Positions 15,886-25,055 of a stretch of 46,850 nucleotides of DNA are shown one piece after another. Source of the stretch: Flintibacter muris (lineage in GTDB: Bacteria > Bacillota > Clostridia > Oscillospirales > Oscillospiraceae). The notes under the pieces are model-generated. The model saw nothing but the letters and a program-made list of their open reading frames with translations. It was not told the DNA's origin and ran no database searches. The stretch's first letter is position 1. Each line of letters opens with the position of its first letter. A program made the translations under genes and the position numbers. The stretch covers positions 1 to 46,850 of the forward strand of contig NZ_CALPCP010000027.1 in NCBI RefSeq assembly GCF_943192995.1, read 5' to 3'.

Positions 15886-16653
15886 ATGGACAATATGCTC
15901 TCTTACCAGAATTACAAATTGGTTTTTGAGGACAACTTCGACGGTCCGGTGCTGGACCGGAGCCGCTGGAATGTGGAGCTGCATGAGCCGGGCTGGGTGA
16001 ACGAGGAATGGCAGGAGTATGTGGACTCTGAGAAGAACATTTTTTTGAGAGACGGCAAACTGCTGATCCGCCCCCTGAAGACGGCCCTTGAGGACGGAAG
16101 GGCCGCTTATACTTCCGGGCGGATATCAACGCAATATAAGCATGACTTCACTTACGGGCTGTTTGAAGCCCGGCTGAAAGTGCCTCGGGGGAAAGGCTTT
16201 CTCCCCGCCTTCTGGCTGATGACCACCGATGAGGACAAATACGGCCAGTGGCCGGAGTGCGGGGAGATCGACATTATGGAGGTCATGGGGGACCGGACCG
16301 GGACAAACCATGGAACTATCCACTATGGCCTGCCTCATGAGCAGGACCAGGGGACGGTGACACTGGACCAGGGGGATTTTACGGAGGAGTTCCACAACTT
16401 TGCCCTCCTCTGGGAGCCGGGACTGCTCCGCTGGTATGTGGACGGCATACAGTTTTACCAGGTGAGCCAGTGGTACTCCGCCGGGGAGGACGGGATCAGA
16501 AAAGACTTCCCTGCCCCCTTTAACCACGATATGTATGTCATTCTGAACCTGGCTGTAGGCGGGAATTGGGTGGGTTATCCCGACGAGACCACCGATTTTG
16601 ATAACGCCGTATTCGCGGTGGACTATGTGCGGGTCTATCAAAAGAAACCGTAA
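15886..16653 (+). CDS. Glycoside hydrolase family 16 (laminarinase-type), cytosolic
   Basis: 255 residues. The GH16 active site is clear: GEIDIMEVMG with Glu127, Asp129 and Glu132, preceded by PAFWLMTTDE and NEEWQEYVDSEKN. Flanking strands such as GLFEARLKVPRGKGFLPAFW and the C-terminal AVDYVRVYQ complete the beta-jellyroll. This subgroup cleaves internal beta-1,3 or mixed-linkage glucan bonds with retention. There is no signal peptide, so it should act inside the cell on imported oligosaccharides rather than on polymer. AAGGAGG precedes ATG 15886. It is followed 18 bases on by the first GH94 gene, fitting sequential hydrolysis and phosphorolysis. Confidence 0.92.
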   Translation: MDNMLSYQNYKLVFEDNFDGPVLDRSRWNVELHEPGWVNEEWQEYVDSEKNIFLRDGKLLIRPLKTALEDGRAAYTSGRISTQYKHDFTYGLFEARLKVPRGKGFLPAFWLMTTDEDKYGQWPECGEIDIMEVMGDRTGTNHGTIHYGLPHEQDQGTVTLDQGDFTEEFHNFALLWEPGLLRWYVDGIQFYQVSQWYSAGEDGIRKDFPAPFNHDMYVILNLAVGGNWVGYPDETTDFDNAVFAVDYVRVYQKKP

Positions 16654-16671
16654 TTTTTGGAGGTGGAAGCA

Positions 16672-19317
16672 ATGGAACCAATTCACTTTTTGGACGACGA
16701 CGGGACCTTTACGCTGAACGATCCCGAGGCGGTCAGCTGTCTCTATTTCCCCCTGGCCAGCGAGGCCGGGCTGAAGAGCGCCATTACCCCCGGTCTGGGT
16801 GGGGACTGCAAGCTGGACCAGGAGACCTTCCTTCTGGAGCCGGTAAGCTCCGAAAACCTGCACACCAGCCGCAATACCCGGAACTTCTGGTGCGCCACGG
16901 AGGAGGGCTGCTGGTCGGCTGCGGGGGTGTCAGCCCAACAGGAGGCGGACCGCTTCACCAGCTGCCAGGACGAGAGCGCCCTGACCGCCGGCCTGATGTG
17001 GCAGACAGTGGAGCGGGAGTCGAAGCGGCTTGGCCTCAAGGCGGAGATCACCTCCTTTGTCCCGCCCCAGGACAATGTGGAGATCATGGAGGTTCAGCTC
17101 ACCAACACGGGGACTGTCCCCCGGAATGTGACCGGCATCGCCGCCGTCCCCATCTACGGGCGGAGCGCGGACAACCTCAGGGACCACCGGAACGTGACCT
17201 CCATGCTCCACCGCATTAAAACCACGGACCACGGGGTGCTGGTGAAGCCCACCATGTCCTTTGACGAGAAGGGCCACCGGGAGAACCGCAAAATCTACTA
17301 TGTGCTGGGCTCCGCCGGGACCGGAGAAAAACCGGCGGCGTTTTACCCCACAGTGGAGGGCTTCCTTGGCGAGGGAGGCACCTTCCTCAAGCCCCGGGCG
17401 GTCTATGAGGGGGCGGAGGGCCTCCCCGCCGGAACGAAGGTAAATGGCCGGGAGGCCATGGGGGGCATCTGCTTCCCCGCTGTTACCCTGGAGCCGGGAC
17501 AGAGCGCCGAGTACATCATACTGCTGGGCGTCTCGGAGGATGAGGCAGAGATTGACCGCGTTCTCTCCTCCTTCCACACAGTGGAACAGGTGCGGGCGGC
17601 CCTCAGCGTGACCAGGGCTCACTGGCAGGAGCAGGTGAACGTCCGCTATCACACCGGAAACCCTGATTTCGACCGCTGGATGCGGTGGGTGAGCTTCCAG
17701 CCCTTCCTGCGCCGGCTCTACGGCTGCTCCTTCCTCCCCCACCACGACTATGGCCGGGGAGGCCGGGGCTGGCGGGACCTGTGGCAGGACTGCCTGTCCC
17801 TGCTGCTCATGGATCCCCAGAACGTGGGGGATATGATCCGAAAAAACTTCGGCGGTGTGCGGGTGGACGGTACCAACGCCACCATCATCGGTGCGGGAGA
17901 CGGAAACTTCATCGCCGACCGCAACGGCATCGCTCGAGTATGGATGGACCACGCCCTCTGGCCCCTGATGACCACCAAGCTGTATATTGACCAGACTGGG
18001 GACCTGGATATCCTCAACGCTCCCGCCCCCTATTTCAAGGACCCCCAGGCCCTCCGGGGGACGGGCATGGACAAAGACTGGAACGACGCCTACGGAAACC
18101 GGCAACGGACAGAGGGCGGAGAAATCTACCAGGGCACCATCCTGGAGCACCTGCTCATCCAGCACCTGGCCGCTTTCTATGAGGTGGGAGCCCACAACAT
18201 TTTCCGCCTCCGGGGGGCGGACTGGAACGACGCCCTGGACATGGCCGCCGAGCACGGGGAGAGCGTGGCCTTTACCTGTGCCTACGCCGGAAACCTCCGG
18301 GACCTGGCCGGACTGCTGCGCCGGATGGCGAAGGAAGGGGATACCGTCAGCCTGCTGGAGGAAGTCCAGGAGCTGCTGGCGGGCGGACCCGCAATTTACC
18401 CGGATATTCCGGCTAAGACCACTATTCTGGAGCGATATACCCGGCGGTGTATCCACAACGTCAGCGGGCGCACGGTTCGGGTCTCCTTCCAGGAGCTGGC
18501 AGAAAATCTGGAGATCAAGGCGGACTGGCTCATGGAGCACCTCCGCCGCCAGGAGTGGATATCGGACGGCGAGAACGGCTGGTTCAACAGCTACTACGAC
18601 AACCACGGCCGCCCGGTGGAGGGTGTACGGCCCGACGGCAGCGTCCGCATGATGCTCACCGGGCAGGTGTTCGCCATCATGAGCGGCACGGCAGAGGACG
18701 AACAGGTTGCGGCCATTGCCCGCAGCGCGGACCGTTACCTCTACAAAAAAGAGGCGGGGGGCTACCGGCTGAACACCGACTTCCGGGAGTTGAAATTTGA
18801 CATGGGCCGGATGTTCGGCTTCGCCTACGGGGAGAAGGAGAACGGTGCGGTCTTTTCCCACATGACGGTGATGTACGCCAACGCCCTCTACCGCCGGGGT
18901 TTTGTCCGGGAGGGGTACAAGGCCCTCCTGGCCCTGGCGGACACGGCCATGGACTTCCAAACCAGCAGGATTTATCCTGGCATCCCCGAGTATTTCCGGG
19001 CCGACGGTCGGGGGATGTACCACTACCTCACCGGCGCGGCCAGCTGGTATATGCTGACGGTGATCACCCAGGTCTTCGGTGTTCACGGCGAGGGGGGCGA
19101 CCTGGTGATCGAGCCCAAGCTGGTCCGAGAACAGTTCGACGGGAACGGAGAGGCAGCCATCGACCTCTCCTTTGCCGGGAAGCAGTTCCATGTTGTAATC
19201 GCCAACCCGGAGGGCAAGGATTTTGGGGTGTACCGCGCCCCCAGGACGGTGCTCAGCCGGGAGGAAATCAACAGCCTGCCGGAGAGCGGGAATACCATCA
19301 GAGTGGAATTGACGTGA
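16672..19317 (+). CDS. GH94 beta-glucoside phosphorylase (laminaribiose- or oligoglucan-type candidate)
   Basis: 881 residues from ATG 16672, which has GGAGG 9 bases upstream; an upstream TTG at 16657 overlaps that ribosome site. A GH94 N-terminal beta-sandwich (to ~330) is followed by the (alpha/alpha)6 barrel, with HHDYGRGGRGWRDLWQD and the catalytic acid region RGADWNDALDMA (Asp about 517), RMFGFAYGEKENGAVFSH, and a C-terminal beta domain. The family cleaves beta-linked glucosides with phosphate, giving glucose 1-phosphate and saving ATP. The neighbouring GH16 suggests a beta-1,3 disaccharide or oligosaccharide, and size and motifs resemble laminaribiose phosphorylases, but specificity cannot be read from sequence alone. 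Confidence 0.85.
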   Translation: MEPIHFLDDDGTFTLNDPEAVSCLYFPLASEAGLKSAITPGLGGDCKLDQETFLLEPVSSENLHTSRNTRNFWCATEEGCWSAAGVSAQQEADRFTSCQDESALTAGLMWQTVERESKRLGLKAEITSFVPPQDNVEIMEVQLTNTGTVPRNVTGIAAVPIYGRSADNLRDHRNVTSMLHRIKTTDHGVLVKPTMSFDEKGHRENRKIYYVLGSAGTGEKPAAFYPTVEGFLGEGGTFLKPRAVYEGAEGLPAGTKVNGREAMGGICFPAVTLEPGQSAEYIILLGVSEDEAEIDRVLSSFHTVEQVRAALSVTRAHWQEQVNVRYHTGNPDFDRWMRWVSFQPFLRRLYGCSFLPHHDYGRGGRGWRDLWQDCLSLLLMDPQNVGDMIRKNFGGVRVDGTNATIIGAGDGNFIADRNGIARVWMDHALWPLMTTKLYIDQTGDLDILNAPAPYFKDPQALRGTGMDKDWNDAYGNRQRTEGGEIYQGTILEHLLIQHLAAFYEVGAHNIFRLRGADWNDALDMAAEHGESVAFTCAYAGNLRDLAGLLRRMAKEGDTVSLLEEVQELLAGGPAIYPDIPAKTTILERYTRRCIHNVSGRTVRVSFQELAENLEIKADWLMEHLRRQEWISDGENGWFNSYYDNHGRPVEGVRPDGSVRMMLTGQVFAIMSGTAEDEQVAAIARSADRYLYKKEAGGYRLNTDFRELKFDMGRMFGFAYGEKENGAVFSHMTVMYANALYRRGFVREGYKALLALADTAMDFQTSRIYPGIPEYFRADGRGMYHYLTGAASWYMLTVITQVFGVHGEGGDLVIEPKLVREQFDGNGEAAIDLSFAGKQFHVVIANPEGKDFGVYRAPRTVLSREEINSLPESGNTIRVELT

Positions 19318-19329
19318 GGAGATGAAAAA

Positions 19330-21735
19330 ATGCAGTACGGATATTTTGACGGCCCAACCCGGGAGTATGTCATCACCCGGCCCGACACCCCGGCGCCCTG
19401 GGCCAACTACCTGGGGTCCCCGGAGTACGGCGCGCTGATCTCCAACAACGCCGGGGGGTACAGCTTTGTCCGGTCCGGGGCCAACGGGCGGATTTTGCGC
19501 TATGTGTTCAACCAGTTCGACCAGCCGGGGCGGTACATATATCTTCGGGACAACGACAGCGGGGACTTCTGGTCGGCCTCCTGGCAGCCGGTGGGCAAAT
19601 CCTTGGATACATATCAGAGTGAGTGCCGCCACGGGACGGGCTATACCAAAATGCTGGCCGACTACAGCGGCATCCACAGCGAGGCGGCGTACTATGTCCC
19701 CCTGGGGGCCTCCCACGAGGTGTGGTTGCTGACGGTAACTAACCGGTCGGACCGGCGGCGGGCGCTGACCCTGACGGGCTACGCCGAGTTCACCAACAAC
19801 GGCAACTATGAGCAGGACCAGGTGAATTTGCAGTACTCCCAGTTTATTACCCGGACCATCTTCGACAAAAACCGCGTCCGCCAGCAGATCCATGGCAATC
19901 TGGACGCCCAGAGCGGCGATGTGGACGCGAAAATTGTAATTGAGCGGTTCTTCGGCCTGGCCGGGGGGGAGGTCTCCTCCTTCTGCGGCGACAAGGCGGA
20001 ATTTTTGGGCCCCTACCGGGGCTACGGCAACCCCATCGGGGTGGAGCAGGGCGATCTGGGCGGTGCCCTCAACTACAACGGCAACAGCTGCGGGGCGCTG
20101 TCCACGGTTGTGGCCCTGGAACCGGGGGAGAGTAAGGTGATTGCTTTCCTGCTGGGAGAGAAGTCCGCCCAGGACAGCGCCGCCCTTCTGGACGCATACC
20201 AGGAGCCTCACAAGGTATGCCGGCGGGAGCTGGATATGCTGATCCGCCGCTGGCACGGGCGGCTGTCCCACTTCCAGGTGAAAACCCCATGCCCAGAATT
20301 TGACGAGATGATCAACACCTGGAACGCCTACAACAGCTTTATCACCTTCACCTGGTCCCGGGCGGCCTCTTTCTTCTACTGCGGCCTGCGCAACGGCTAC
20401 GGCTACCGGGACACGGTGCAGGACATTCAGGGCATTATCCACCTGGAGCCGGAGGCGGCAGGAGAAAAGCTGCGGTTCATGCTCTCCGCCCAGGTGGACC
20501 ACGGGGGCGGCCTGCCGCTGGTGAAGTTTACCCACGACCCCGGCCACGAGGACACCCCCGAGGACGCGTCCTACGTCCGGGAGACCGGCCACCCCGCCTA
20601 CCGGGCGGACGACGCCCTGTGGCTATTCCCCACGGTGTACAAGTATATCGCCGAGACGGGGAACACTGCCTTCCTGGACGAGGTCATCCCCTACGCCAAC
20701 CGGGACGAGGGAACCGTGTACGACCACCTGAAGCGGGCGCTGGACTTCTCCCTGAAGCACCTGGGACCCCACGGGATGCCCGCCGGACTTCACGCCGACT
20801 GGAACGACTGCCTGCGCCTGGGGGCTAACGGAGAATCCTCCTTTGTGGCCTTCCAGTTCTACTACGCCTTTACCGTCTTGCGGGAGTTTGCCGCCTGTGA
20901 GAAGGACAGCGGCTATCTGGCCTGGCTGGAGCGGGAGCAGGGAAAACTCAAAACCTTGCTCAACGACCTGTGCTGGGACGGGGACCGATTTATCCGGGGC
21001 TTCACCGAGGCAGGCGAGGTGATTGGAAACCACCGCGCCCCGGAGGCCAACCTGTGGCTCAACCCCCAGAGCTGGGCGGTGATCAGCGGCCTGGCGGACG
21101 AAAAACAGGCCGAGCTGGTCATGGACAACGTCTACAACCGGCTGAACACGGAGTACGGCGCCATTTTGATGGACCCGCCCTACCACGCCCACGCCTTCGA
21201 CGGAGCGCTGGCGGTCATCTACAACGCCGGGGTGAAGGAAAACGCCGGGGTGTTCTCCCAGTCCCAGGGCTGGCTGATTCTGGCGGAGGCCCTGATGGGC
21301 CGGGGAGACCGGGCCTTTACATACTTTAAGGAGAATGCCCCCTCCATGCAGAACGACCGGGCGGAAATTCGCAAAATCGAGCCCTACTGCTACGGCCAGT
21401 TCACCGAGGGCAAAGCCAGTCCCCACGCCGGGCGGTCCCACGTCCACTGGCTCACCGGGACGGCTTCCACCGTCATGGTGGGGTGCGTGGAGGGCATTCT
21501 GGGCATGCGGCCCGACCTGGGGGGCATCAAAATAGCGCCCTCCATCCCGAAGGAGTGGAAGGCGCTGGAGATATGGAAGGATTTCAGGGGGAAGAAGCTG
21601 CACATCCAAATCGAGAACCCGGAGGGGAAAGAGACGGGCTGCAAAAAGCTCACGGTAAACGGGGCGGAGCTGCCCGGGAACTATATTCCGGCGGAAGTGC
21701 TCACTGAGACGACGGAAATTGTTCTGACTATGTAA
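19330..21735 (+). CDS. GH94 disaccharide phosphorylase (chitobiose/cellobiose phosphorylase clade)
   Basis: 801 residues, the usual length of cellobiose and diacetylchitobiose phosphorylases. The start YGYFDGPTREYVITRPDTPA followed by PWANYLG, and the later YVYLRD-like YIYLRDNDSGDFWSASWQPV, are hallmarks of this clade. Barrel motifs include NGYGYRDTVQDIQGI, the catalytic LHADWNDCLRLG (Asp490) and QGWLILAEALMGRG. It phosphorolyses a beta-1,4 (or related) disaccharide to a sugar 1-phosphate plus a monosaccharide. With the GH94 upstream it gives the locus two phosphorylases of different subfamilies, probably for different linkages. Its stop overlaps the end of the convergent araC-type gene by 8 bases. 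Confidence 0.87.
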   Translation: MQYGYFDGPTREYVITRPDTPAPWANYLGSPEYGALISNNAGGYSFVRSGANGRILRYVFNQFDQPGRYIYLRDNDSGDFWSASWQPVGKSLDTYQSECRHGTGYTKMLADYSGIHSEAAYYVPLGASHEVWLLTVTNRSDRRRALTLTGYAEFTNNGNYEQDQVNLQYSQFITRTIFDKNRVRQQIHGNLDAQSGDVDAKIVIERFFGLAGGEVSSFCGDKAEFLGPYRGYGNPIGVEQGDLGGALNYNGNSCGALSTVVALEPGESKVIAFLLGEKSAQDSAALLDAYQEPHKVCRRELDMLIRRWHGRLSHFQVKTPCPEFDEMINTWNAYNSFITFTWSRAASFFYCGLRNGYGYRDTVQDIQGIIHLEPEAAGEKLRFMLSAQVDHGGGLPLVKFTHDPGHEDTPEDASYVRETGHPAYRADDALWLFPTVYKYIAETGNTAFLDEVIPYANRDEGTVYDHLKRALDFSLKHLGPHGMPAGLHADWNDCLRLGANGESSFVAFQFYYAFTVLREFAACEKDSGYLAWLEREQGKLKTLLNDLCWDGDRFIRGFTEAGEVIGNHRAPEANLWLNPQSWAVISGLADEKQAELVMDNVYNRLNTEYGAILMDPPYHAHAFDGALAVIYNAGVKENAGVFSQSQGWLILAEALMGRGDRAFTYFKENAPSMQNDRAEIRKIEPYCYGQFTEGKASPHAGRSHVHWLTGTASTVMVGCVEGILGMRPDLGGIKIAPSIPKEWKALEIWKDFRGKKLHIQIENPEGKETGCKKLTVNGAELPGNYIPAEVLTETTEIVLTM

Positions 21736-22495
21736 GGGCGGGCTCCCGATTGACGTTCCAGTTGTTCAGATAATTCTGCTTCCGGTAGGCCTTGGGGGTC
21801 ATCCCCGTTTGGGAGCGGAAATGCTGGATGAAGTGGCTCTGGGAGGAGTAGGACAGCATGACGGCGATCTCCACGTAGTCGTAGTCGCTGAACCGGAGGA
21901 GATTTTTCGCCATGTCGATCTTCCGCTGGCGGATGTACTCGCTCACCGAAATGCCCGTCTCCTGCTTGAAGATCCGGGACAGGTGGGTGGGGGAGATGCC
22001 AATAGCCTCAGCAAGCTCGTTCACCGTGATCCTATCCATGATGTGGACGTAGATGTAGTCGATGGCCTCAGCCACCTGCTTGGAGGAGGCGATGTTTTTC
22101 CGCAGCTGCCGCATCCGGCATACGAAGTCCATTGCCATCTGGTCGTGGACATAGACGATCTCCGACATGTTGTTGCAGCAGTCCATCCTTCGGATATACT
22201 CGTCGCTGAGACCGAAGGCCTCCTCCAGAGGCATCCCGCCCTCCATGCAGAAGCGGGTGAGCATGGCGGCGGTGACCACAAAGTGGTAGCGCAGGTTGGT
22301 CACCGGGTTGTCGGAGAGCTTGCCCACCCCCTCCATGTTCTCAAAGGCCCCCCGGCTGCAATTTTCCTGCACTGCGTCAATGAGGCCCGCCGCCACCGAG
22401 CGGTAGAACAAAAATTCCTCCCCCGGCTCCCGGTGGCTGGTGATTTCGCCCTCCTCCTCCAGAAGAACGGGCTGCCAGCTTGGCTGTCTGTCCAT
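21728..22495 (-). CDS. AraC-family transcriptional regulator
   Basis: 255 residues from MDRQPSW, with GGAGGTG just upstream; an extension to 22552 has no ribosome site. The C-terminal double helix-turn-helix is complete: VNELAEAIGISPTHLSRIFKQ, then RKIDMAKNLLRFSDYDYVEIAVMLSY and SSQSHFIQHFRSQTGMTPKAYR. The N-terminal ~150 residues, with several Cys and Met, are an effector domain without clear family. It is divergent from the ABC importer gene and convergent with the second GH94, so it most likely senses an oligosaccharide or derivative and activates the importer and GH3 unit, perhaps also the DUF624-GH16-GH94 operon. Confidence 0.92.
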   Translation of the reverse strand: MDRQPSWQPVLLEEEGEITSHREPGEEFLFYRSVAAGLIDAVQENCSRGAFENMEGVGKLSDNPVTNLRYHFVVTAAMLTRFCMEGGMPLEEAFGLSDEYIRRMDCCNNMSEIVYVHDQMAMDFVCRMRQLRKNIASSKQVAEAIDYIYVHIMDRITVNELAEAIGISPTHLSRIFKQETGISVSEYIRQRKIDMAKNLLRFSDYDYVEIAVMLSYSSQSHFIQHFRSQTGMTPKAYRKQNYLNNWNVNREPALT

Positions 22496-22529
22496 AGGGG
22501 CACCTCCCTGAAATTTTGGCACAAATATA

Positions 22530-22586
22530 TCATGGATTTGACATTTTTGCAAGGGGTTTCAGCGAATCATGTCATGGATTTGATAT
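22530..22586 (+). promoter_or_regulatory. Direct repeats, likely AraC-type binding sites, and importer promoter
   Basis: TCATGGATTTGACAT (22530-22544) and TCATGGATTTGATAT (22572-22586) differ at one base and start 42 bases apart, four helical turns. Tandem same-orientation half-sites on one DNA face are typical of AraC activators. A perfect TATAAT at 22627-22632 lacks a -35 hexamer at the right distance, as expected for an activator-dependent promoter driving the ABC operon. Confidence 0.65.
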
Positions 22587-22688
22587 TAGTTTGTTCGTTT
22601 TTATATACGGTCGATACCTGCCTATCTATAATATTAGCAGTACGACAGCCCCACGGGCTGCACAAAGTGAGTATAGGAGGAGTGGAAC

Positions 22689-24074
22689 ATGAGAAAAAAG
22701 AGAATCTTAGGCCTGGCGCTGGCATCCGTGACGGTTCTCGGGCTGCTGAGCGGATGCGGAGGGGGCGGCGGCGGCCTGCTCAGCGGTGTGCAGGCCAGCG
22801 ACGGCGGCAAGGTCCTGAACATCTATGTGTGGAACGAGGAGTTCCAGGGCAAGTTCAACGAGAATTACCCCCAGGTGGAACGGCTCTCGGACGACAAATC
22901 CATCGCCTATCTGAAGGACGGCACCGAGGTCCACTGGATTGTCAACCCCACCCAGGACGGCGTCTATCAGCAGAAGCTGGATGAGGCGCTGCTCAAGCAG
23001 GGCAGGGTGGCCGCCGACGACCGGATTGACATGTTCCTGGTGGAGGCGGACTACGCCCTGAAATATGTCGACCCGGAGGTCAATGTGGCGCTCCCCATCT
23101 CCCAGCTGGGGATTACCGACGCGGACATCGCCAACCAGTACAAGTACACCCTGGAGGCCATGACCGGCTCCGACGGTGAGATCCGGGGATTGAGCTACCA
23201 GGCCACCCCCGGCATGCTGGTCTACCGCCGCTCCATCGCCAAGGCCGTCCTGGGCACCGACGACCTGGAGACCGTAGGCGCCGCCGTGGCCGACTGGGAT
23301 AAGTTTTACGAGACGGCGGAACAGATGAAGGCCGCCGGCTATTACATGTACTCCGGCCGGGCGGACACCGCCCGGGTGTATTCCAACAACGTCTCCGCCC
23401 CCTGGGTGAAGAACGACAAGACCGTGGTGGTGGACCCCAACATGATGAACTGGGTGGACCGCTCCATGGAGGACATTGAGAGCGGCATCAGCCACAACGT
23501 GCCGGGCCAGTGGAACGACGAGTGGAACAAGGACATGGGCCCCGACTCCAAGGTGTTCTGTTTCTTCCTCCCCGCCTGGGGTCTGGATGTGTGTATCGCT
23601 CCCAACGTGAAGGATACCGCCGCCGCCCAGGATTGGGCCGTCTGCCCCAGCCCCCAGAGCTTTTTCTGGGGCGGCACCTGGCTGGTGGCCGCCAACGGCA
23701 CCGATAACGCCTCCCAGGTCAGGGATATCATGCTGACCATGACCGCCGACCGGGACCTTCTGCGCACCCTGGCCATGAACTATGGCGAGATGAGCAACGA
23801 CCAGCCTTTGATGGAGGAGCTGGCTCAGTCTCCCGACTTCGGCATCGAGCTGCTGGGCGGACAGAACTACATCGGCGTGCTGTCCGATGTGGCGGCCACA
23901 GTGGACCTTTCCAACATCTCCTCCTATGACCAGGGCTGTGTGGAGGAGTTCCAAAACACCTTTGGCGATTACTTCAACGGCGTCATCAGCCTGGACAAGG
24001 CCAAGGACAACTTTGAGATGGCCATCACCGAGCGCTACCCCTGGCTGGTGGGCGGCGGCGTGCTTTGGCCGTAA
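22689..24074 (+). CDS. ABC importer solute-binding lipoprotein (carbohydrate family)
   Basis: 461 residues. A lipoprotein signal (KKRILGLALASVTVLGLLSGC, lipidated Cys23) precedes a glycine run that acts as a tether. The body is an extracellular solute-binding protein: VLNIYVWNEEFQGKF, DMFLVEADYALKYV, GLSYQATPGMLVYRRSI and WGGTWLVAANG are positioned as in family 1 sugar-binding proteins. It would capture an oligosaccharide on the outer face of the membrane and deliver it to the two permeases that follow. GGAGG precedes the ATG. Specificity is inferred from the neighbouring glycosidases only. Confidence 0.9.
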   Translation: MRKKRILGLALASVTVLGLLSGCGGGGGGLLSGVQASDGGKVLNIYVWNEEFQGKFNENYPQVERLSDDKSIAYLKDGTEVHWIVNPTQDGVYQQKLDEALLKQGRVAADDRIDMFLVEADYALKYVDPEVNVALPISQLGITDADIANQYKYTLEAMTGSDGEIRGLSYQATPGMLVYRRSIAKAVLGTDDLETVGAAVADWDKFYETAEQMKAAGYYMYSGRADTARVYSNNVSAPWVKNDKTVVVDPNMMNWVDRSMEDIESGISHNVPGQWNDEWNKDMGPDSKVFCFFLPAWGLDVCIAPNVKDTAAAQDWAVCPSPQSFFWGGTWLVAANGTDNASQVRDIMLTMTADRDLLRTLAMNYGEMSNDQPLMEELAQSPDFGIELLGGQNYIGVLSDVAATVDLSNISSYDQGCVEEFQNTFGDYFNGVISLDKAKDNFEMAITERYPWLVGGGVLWP

Positions 24075-24098
24075 ACCGCTGTGAAAGGAGGACTTCTG

Positions 24099-25055
24099 AT
24101 GAAAAACGAGAATAGAATCAAAAGCGTCAGCTACGCCAAATGGGGATATATTTTTATCCTCCCCTTCTTTTTAAGCTATGCCATCTTCTCGCTCATCCCG
24201 CTGGCGGACACCATCCGCAACAGCTTCTATGAGTACTACGCCTTCGGACTGAAGACCGTGGGCCCCAACTGGACCGGGCTGTCCAACTACACCTCCCTGC
24301 TCTCCTCCGACCTGCCCAAGTACGCCTGGAACACCTTTGTCATGTGGATTCTGGGCTTTGTGCCCCAGATTATCGTGGCGCTGGTGCTGGCCTCCTGGTT
24401 TACTGACGCCCGGCTGAAAATCCGGGGCAAGCAGTTCTTCAAGGTGGTCATCTACCTGCCCAACCTGATTATGGCCTCCGCCTTCGCCATGCTGTTCTTC
24501 GCCCTGTTCTCCAACGCCGGACCTGTCAACAGCATCCTGCTGCGCATGGGTGTGGTGGGAGAGGCCATCCGGTTTATGGAGTCCACCCTGGGGGCCCGCA
24601 CCCTGGTGGGGCTGATGAACTTCCTCATGTGGTTCGGCAACACCACCATTATGCTGATGGCGGCGATTATGGGCATCAATCCCTCCATCTTTGAGGCGGC
24701 GGAGCTGGACGGCTGCACACATATCCAGAAATTTTTCAAGATTACCCTCCCCCAGATCAAGCCACTGCTGACCTACACCCTGATTACCTCCCTCATCGGC
24801 GGCCTGCAGATGTTCGACGTGCCCCAGATCCTCACCGGCGGCAAGGGCGCCCCTGACCGCACCACCATGACGCTGATTATGTACCTGAACAAGCACCTCC
24901 AGGCCAAAAACTACGGCATCGCCGGCGCGCTGTCCGTCTTCCTGTTTATCATCAGCGCCATTCTCTGCTGGTTCGTCTTTAAGATGAACACCGACTCCGA
25001 CCCGGACGGCTCCAAGTCCGCAGCCAAGCGCGCCAAGAAAGGGGGCAAAGCGTAA
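24099..25055 (+). CDS. ABC sugar importer permease (MalF/UgpA type)
   Basis: 318 residues from MKNENRIKSV with AAAGGAGGAC upstream; a frame from 24081 starts before that site. About six membrane helices and the cytoplasmic coupling motif EAAELDGCTHIQKFFKITLPQIKP identify a sugar-type permease that binds an ATPase. It is 24 bases after the lipoprotein gene, and its TAA shares one base with the next ATG (TAATG), so the permeases are translationally coupled. No ATPase gene is present; such systems commonly borrow a shared MsmK-type ATPase from elsewhere in the genome. Confidence 0.93.
   Translation: MKNENRIKSVSYAKWGYIFILPFFLSYAIFSLIPLADTIRNSFYEYYAFGLKTVGPNWTGLSNYTSLLSSDLPKYAWNTFVMWILGFVPQIIVALVLASWFTDARLKIRGKQFFKVVIYLPNLIMASAFAMLFFALFSNAGPVNSILLRMGVVGEAIRFMESTLGARTLVGLMNFLMWFGNTTIMLMAAIMGINPSIFEAAELDGCTHIQKFFKITLPQIKPLLTYTLITSLIGGLQMFDVPQILTGGKGAPDRTTMTLIMYLNKHLQAKNYGIAGALSVFLFIISAILCWFVFKMNTDSDPDGSKSAAKRAKKGGKA

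Noticed and set aside
16930..20592. 1220-codon open frame on the minus strand opposite the GH94 genes
   Set aside because: It is a shadow caused by GC-rich codon bias; composition is Pro/Gly/Val/His-rich with no domain, and it lies antisense to two clear GH94 enzymes.
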